Shown one piece after another: positions 60,822 through 64,000 of a stretch of DNA of 64,000 nucleotides; position 1 is the first letter of the stretch; every line of letters begins with the position of its first letter. Origin of the DNA: CAZEAP01 sp964510315 (GTDB lineage: Bacteria > Planctomycetota > Brocadiia > SM23-32); contig CAZEAP010000016.1 of the NCBI GenBank assembly GCA_964510315.1, positions 1-64,000 of the forward strand, given 5' to 3'. The position numbers were made by a program, and so were the translations under genes. Under the pieces are notes generated by a model. The model saw only the letters and a list, made by a program, of their open reading frames with translations, was not told where the DNA came from and did no database searches.

Positions 60822-60856
60822 CTGAAGCCTGAAGTCTGAAGTCTGAAGTCTGAAGT
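60822..60856. repeat. Five tandem 7-base repeats in the accC 5' region
   Basis: CTGAAGC then CTGAAGT four times on the plus strand, ending 5 bases upstream of the accC ATG as read on the minus strand. The first unit differs at one base. It occupies the place of the ribosome binding site. Confidence 0.9.
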
Positions 60857-60932
60857 AACGGCTACGACGGGAAAGTAAGGTTTAAGGCTCAAGGATCAAA
60901 GTTCAAAGACCGACTTCGCTTTCCTCCGTGTT

Positions 60933-60947
60933 CCCGCCGGAGGCGGG
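60933..60947. repeat. CCCGCC-NNN-GGCGGG mini-hairpin, copy 4
   Basis: Perfect six-base stem, loop GGA, between accB and accC. Next to it (about 60870-60908) lies a degenerate run of short AAGGTT/TCAAAG words. Confidence 0.6.
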
Positions 60948-61045
60948 CAAGCTCCGTGTCTTCGTAGTTCCTGTTTTCCCGGCTGCAATTCTCCCCGGCA
61001 TGCACGAGCTGAAGGCCCGAAAAGGACCGGGGAAGGGCGGCCACG

Positions 61046-61525
61046 CTACTCCTCGGCGGGTTCCACCAGGAACAGGACCTGTCCGTATTCGACCGGTTCG
61101 GTGTCCTGGATGAGGATTTCCACGATGGTGCCGGCTACCTCGGCCTTTATTTCGTTCATCACCTTCATGGCTTCGATGATGCAGACGACCGTGTCCGGCT
61201 CCACCTCCGAACCGATGCTCACGTAGGGGTCGGCGCCGGGGTTTGGGGCCCTGAAGAAGGTGCCCACCATGGGGGAGGTGATCTCGACGAGATTCTCCTC
61301 CTTCGGCGGGGGGGCCTCCTGGGCGGTCTCTTCCGGCGACTGCAGGGCGGGGTAGTGGGCCGGCGGCTGCTGGAGCTGGGCCGGGTTCGGGGCCATTGTC
61401 GGCTGCTGCACGGGGGCGCCCTTGCGAATCTTCACGCGGAGGTCGGGCTCCTCGACCTCCAGTTCCGCCAGATCGTGATCGGCCATTATCTGGATGAGCT
61501 GCCGTATCCTCTCAGCCGCTTCCAT
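61046..61525 (-). CDS. accB: Biotin carboxyl carrier protein of acetyl-CoA carboxylase
   Basis: Carries carboxybiotin between AccC and the carboxyltransferase. The 159-residue protein has a helical N terminus, a Pro/Gln-rich linker (about 38-76) and a C-terminal biotinyl domain with the target lysine in EAMKVMNE (K121) and the PMVGTFFRAPNPG thumb. It follows the aminopeptidase gene by 18 bases, an order (peptidase, accB, accC) common in bacteria. Confidence 0.97.
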   Translation of the reverse strand: MEAAERIRQLIQIMADHDLAELEVEEPDLRVKIRKGAPVQQPTMAPNPAQLQQPPAHYPALQSPEETAQEAPPPKEENLVEITSPMVGTFFRAPNPGADPYVSIGSEVEPDTVVCIIEAMKVMNEIKAEVAGTIVEILIQDTEPVEYGQVLFLVEPAEE

Positions 61526-61543
61526 GGGGCGGTTCCCTCGACT

Positions 61544-62659
61544 TCAGTCAGCTTCCGCGGCGGGCCGCCCCGCCGCGGCCCTCAGTTCCTGCGGCTCCCG
61601 GGGCAGGGAACTCAGCACCTGGTGGCCGTCCCCGGTGATGAGGACCATCTCTTCAATTCTCACGCCGGTCTCGCCCCGCAGGTAGATTCCCGGTTCCACC
61701 GTCACCACCATGCCGGGCAGGAGGGGAGTCTCGGAGCCGGGCCCCAGCCGCGGCTCCTCATGCACTGCGAGGCCGACTCCATGCCCCGAACCGTGCCCGA
61801 AACAGCTCCCGTAGCCTGCTCCGGCGATCACGGCTCGACCGGCTGCGTCGGCCTCACCGCAGGTGCTTCCGGGTTTCAGTTTCTGAAGAATGGCCGCCTG
61901 AGCTTCCAGGACGATCTCGGCCAGGTCATCCACGACCTTTGGGATTCTATCTATGCACAGCAGGCGTGTCAAGTCGCAGCAGTAGCCGTCCAGGCGCGCC
62001 CCCCAGTCTACCAGCAGCGTGCTGCGCGGGGTCAGGCGGCCTTCGCCGGTCACCGCGTGGGGTACGCTCGCCCGAGCGTCGGCCGCGCAGATGATGTCGA
62101 AGGAAGCCTTCTCCGCCCCCTTCAGCCGCATCTCGTATTCCAGCCGCGCGGCCACCCACTTCTCGGACCGTCCGGGCTCGACCTGTCCGGCCACCGAACG
62201 AAACGCCTCCTCCGCCACCTTCAGGGACCGCCGGATGGCCTCCACTTCCGCCGGCTCCTTGCGGCGCCGCATCTGCTCCGCCACCCCCTTCTTGGCCGCA
62301 ACCAGCTCCGCCTGAGGGGCCGCTTTGCAAAAAGCCAGGCAGGCGGCGTGCGGCGTGTTGGCCGCCGTCACCGCCAGCCGGCCGACGCCCAGGCCCTTGC
62401 ACAGTCCGGCCACCGTGCGGGGGATGGTCGTGTGCCGCTCGTGGACCTCGTCCGCCCGGGCCTGTTCCTCGGCCTGTTCGGTGTAGCGGGAGTCGGTGAT
62501 GAGGACCGAGCGGGAGGAGGTCAGCAGCAGAGCGCTGTCCTCCCCGGTGAACCCGCACAGATAGCGCAGGTTCTCCGGCGTGAGCAGCCACCAGGCGCCG
62601 ACCCGGTGCCGCCCCATCCGGCGGGCAAACTCGGCGATGCGTCGCTCGTAGTCCGGCAT
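61544..62659 (-). CDS. Xaa-Pro aminopeptidase/dipeptidase (M24B)
   Basis: Cleaves peptides next to proline. The 371-residue protein has the creatinase-like N-terminal domain (1-130, LRYLCGFTGEDSALLL) and a pita-bread catalytic domain with the five metal ligands: VDWGARLDGYCCDLTR (two Asp), GHGSGHGVGL (His), VTVEPGIYL (Glu) and GVRIEEMV (Glu). Directly upstream of accB, as in many genomes. PepP and PepQ cannot be told apart from this. Confidence 0.9.
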   Translation of the reverse strand: MPDYERRIAEFARRMGRHRVGAWWLLTPENLRYLCGFTGEDSALLLTSSRSVLITDSRYTEQAEEQARADEVHERHTTIPRTVAGLCKGLGVGRLAVTAANTPHAACLAFCKAAPQAELVAAKKGVAEQMRRRKEPAEVEAIRRSLKVAEEAFRSVAGQVEPGRSEKWVAARLEYEMRLKGAEKASFDIICAADARASVPHAVTGEGRLTPRSTLLVDWGARLDGYCCDLTRLLCIDRIPKVVDDLAEIVLEAQAAILQKLKPGSTCGEADAAGRAVIAGAGYGSCFGHGSGHGVGLAVHEEPRLGPGSETPLLPGMVVTVEPGIYLRGETGVRIEEMVLITGDGHQVLSSLPREPQELRAAAGRPAAEAD

Positions 62660-62740
62660 GGCGGCCCCGCGTGAAGGGGTTCGACGGCGTGCGGAGATTA
62701 TACGCCGCCGCCGCGGCGTATGGCAAACCGGCCCGCACGG

Positions 62741-62769
62741 TGGAAAGCCGCCAGGGCCGTACCTATAAT
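62741..62769 (+). promoter_or_regulatory. Promoter of the CCA-adding enzyme gene
   Basis: A perfect -10 box TATAAT (62764-62769) with a poor -35 (TGGAAA, 62741-62746) 17 bases upstream, and the ATG 17 bases downstream. The 15 bases around the -10 are identical to those before alr. Confidence 0.5.
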
Positions 62770-62786
62770 CGCCGGACGGGGTGAAG

Positions 62787-64000
62787 ATGATTCAGAAGCC
62801 CATCGATCCGCGCTACGGAGAGGCCGCGGGAATCGTGCGCCGGCTCCGGCGGGCGGGGCACCGTGCACTGTTCGCCGGCGGGTGTGTGCGGGACCTGCTG
62901 CGGGGGGAGGAGCCGGAGGACTACGACATTGCCACCGACGCGACGCCCGACGAGGTGGGCGGTATCTTCGAGAAGACGGTCTACGTGGGGCGTGAGTTCG
63001 GCGTCTGCCGGGTCATCCTCGGCGGCCGCCGCTACGAGGTGGCCACCTTCCGGCGGGAGTCGGCTTACTCCGACGGGCGCCACCCCGACAGCGTCTCGTT
63101 CTGCGGGCTCCGGCAGGATGCGCGCCGGCGGGACTTCACCGTCAACGCCATGTTCTGGGACCCGGTGGAGGAGCGGCTCCTGGACTTCGTCGGCGGGCGC
63201 GAGGACCTCGAGGACGGCGTCATCCGGGCCGTCGGCGAACCCGAAGAGCGCTTCCGGGAGGATCATCTCCGCCTGGTGCGTGCGGTGCGCTTCGCGGCCC
63301 GCCTCGGCTTCCCCATCGAGCCCGCAACCCGCCGCGCCATGGAGGAGCTGGCGTCCCTGGCCGTTGAGGTCAGCCCGGAGCGTCTTCAGCAGGAACTGCG
63401 CATCATCCTGACCGACCGCGCCCCGGCCGACGCCCTCCGGCTGATGGACCAGGTGGGCATGCTGACGGAGATATTCCCCGAACTGCAGGACGCCAAAGGC
63501 TGCGAGCAGCCCGAGAACTACCATCCCGAAGGCGACGTGTTCGTCCACACCATTCTGACGGTGGAGAAACTCGGGCCCCACCCGGATTTCGCCCTTGCCA
63601 TGGCGGCCCTGCTGCACGACGTCGGCAAACCGCCCGCGGCACGGAAGGCCGGCCCGAAGTGTTTCCCCGAGCACTCCCGCATAGGGGCGGAAATGGCCGA
63701 GGAGGTCTGCCGCCGGCTCCGCCTGCCCAACAGGGAGACCGAGCGCATACGCTGGCTGGTCAAGCGGCATCTGTACTTCAAGGACGCCCGCAACATGCGG
63801 GAGAGCACGTTGAAGCGGCTGTTCGCGGAGCCGGGGTTCGAGCAGTTGGCCCAGCTCCACCGGGCCGACGCCCTGGCGAGCTGGGGCAGGCTGGACGACT
63901 ACGAGTACGTGATGAGAAGGAAGCGGCAGATGCCCCCCCAAGAGGCCAAGCCACCCCGGCTGGTTACCGGCGACGACCTGATCGAGATGGGATACCGGCC
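62787..64000 (+). CDS. CCA tRNA nucleotidyltransferase/poly(A) polymerase family, 3' end outside window
   Basis: Adds or repairs the CCA end of tRNA (or, in some relatives, polyadenylates RNA). About 404 codons are visible and the frame is still open at the edge. Family signs: FAGGCVRDLLRG at about 29-40, EDYDIATDATPDEV with the two metal-binding Asp, RRRDFTVNAMFWDP, REDHLRLVRAVRFAARLGF, and a C-terminal HD domain with LLHDVGKPPAA at about 277. ATG 62787 lies close behind a GGGGTGA; an in-frame GTG at 62781 is possible. The class II enzyme with an HD domain suggests a repair-capable type. Confidence 0.92.
   Translation, partial: MIQKPIDPRYGEAAGIVRRLRRAGHRALFAGGCVRDLLRGEEPEDYDIATDATPDEVGGIFEKTVYVGREFGVCRVILGGRRYEVATFRRESAYSDGRHPDSVSFCGLRQDARRRDFTVNAMFWDPVEERLLDFVGGREDLEDGVIRAVGEPEERFREDHLRLVRAVRFAARLGFPIEPATRRAMEELASLAVEVSPERLQQELRIILTDRAPADALRLMDQVGMLTEIFPELQDAKGCEQPENYHPEGDVFVHTILTVEKLGPHPDFALAMAALLHDVGKPPAARKAGPKCFPEHSRIGAEMAEEVCRRLRLPNRETERIRWLVKRHLYFKDARNMRESTLKRLFAEPGFEQLAQLHRADALASWGRLDDYEYVMRRKRQMPPQEAKPPRLVTGDDLIEMGYR

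Noticed and set aside
58417..60825. An 802-codon plus-strand open frame opposite the epimerase gene and accC
   Set aside because: Antisense shadow; the minus strand encodes an unmistakable AccC and an epimerase.

Overview
Identity. The window is very GC-rich and densely packed with genes. The mix is an Asp-rich FGly-type sulfatase, three uroporphyrinogen-decarboxylase-like (UroD-like) proteins, a sugar-isomerase-like protein and a TIM-barrel epimerase, very large TPR and CHAT lipoproteins, an AsmA-like envelope protein (so a Gram-negative envelope), an orphan HgdB-like protein, and short repeats scattered between genes. This fits a planctomycete-like bacterium (Planctomycetota or a nearby candidate phylum). 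That assignment is inference; there is no rRNA gene in the window. I saw no tRNA, IS element or intact phage gene.

Layout. 1-932: repeat-rich intergenic DNA. 933-2994: cysDN sulfate activation. 3037-6693: a secreted esterase-like protein and a phosphodiesterase. 6757-11266 (minus): hydrogenase small subunit, large subunit, its maturation protease, metV and metF as one tight operon behind a good sigma70-type promoter. 11382-15139 (minus): pabBC and a fucose-isomerase-like protein. 15368-29888 (plus): Ser/Thr kinase, AsmA/YdbH-like bridge protein, YdbL-like lipoprotein, beta-propeller/TPR lipoprotein, CHAT-TPR lipoprotein and a degenerate receiver. 29869-35470: metallophosphoesterase, alanine racemase, an HD-like/PNK-like fusion, a dehydrogenase and a UroD-like protein. 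36103-46333: a complete type I-C CRISPR-Cas locus (cas5-cas8c-cas7-cas3-cas4-cas1-cas2 and a 33-repeat array). 46405-50362 (minus): fabZ, glyS, a stand-alone AICAR transformylase and the stump of a HAD hydrolase gene that ends next to the array. 50577-55195: two UroD-like genes, a UroD-like fragment and a sulfatase. 55227-62659 (minus): HgdB-like protein, two membrane-associated proteins, an epimerase, accC, accB and an aminopeptidase. 62787 to the edge: a CCA-adding enzyme.

How the genes work together. The hydrogenase operon suggests that H2 electrons feed methylene-tetrahydrofolate reduction. The 15-29 kb block looks like an envelope module: an inner-membrane-anchored AsmA-type bridge, a lipoprotein that may combine YnbE-like and YdbL-like parts, and a CHAT protease lipoprotein whose membrane-proximal segment resembles that lipoprotein. 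A kinase and a pseudo-receiver flank it. This is the best candidate here for an undescribed system. The CRISPR locus differs from the usual I-C order because cas3 lies between cas7 and cas4. It is bordered by a truncated gene on the right and a possible gene remnant on the left, as if it had arrived by insertion.
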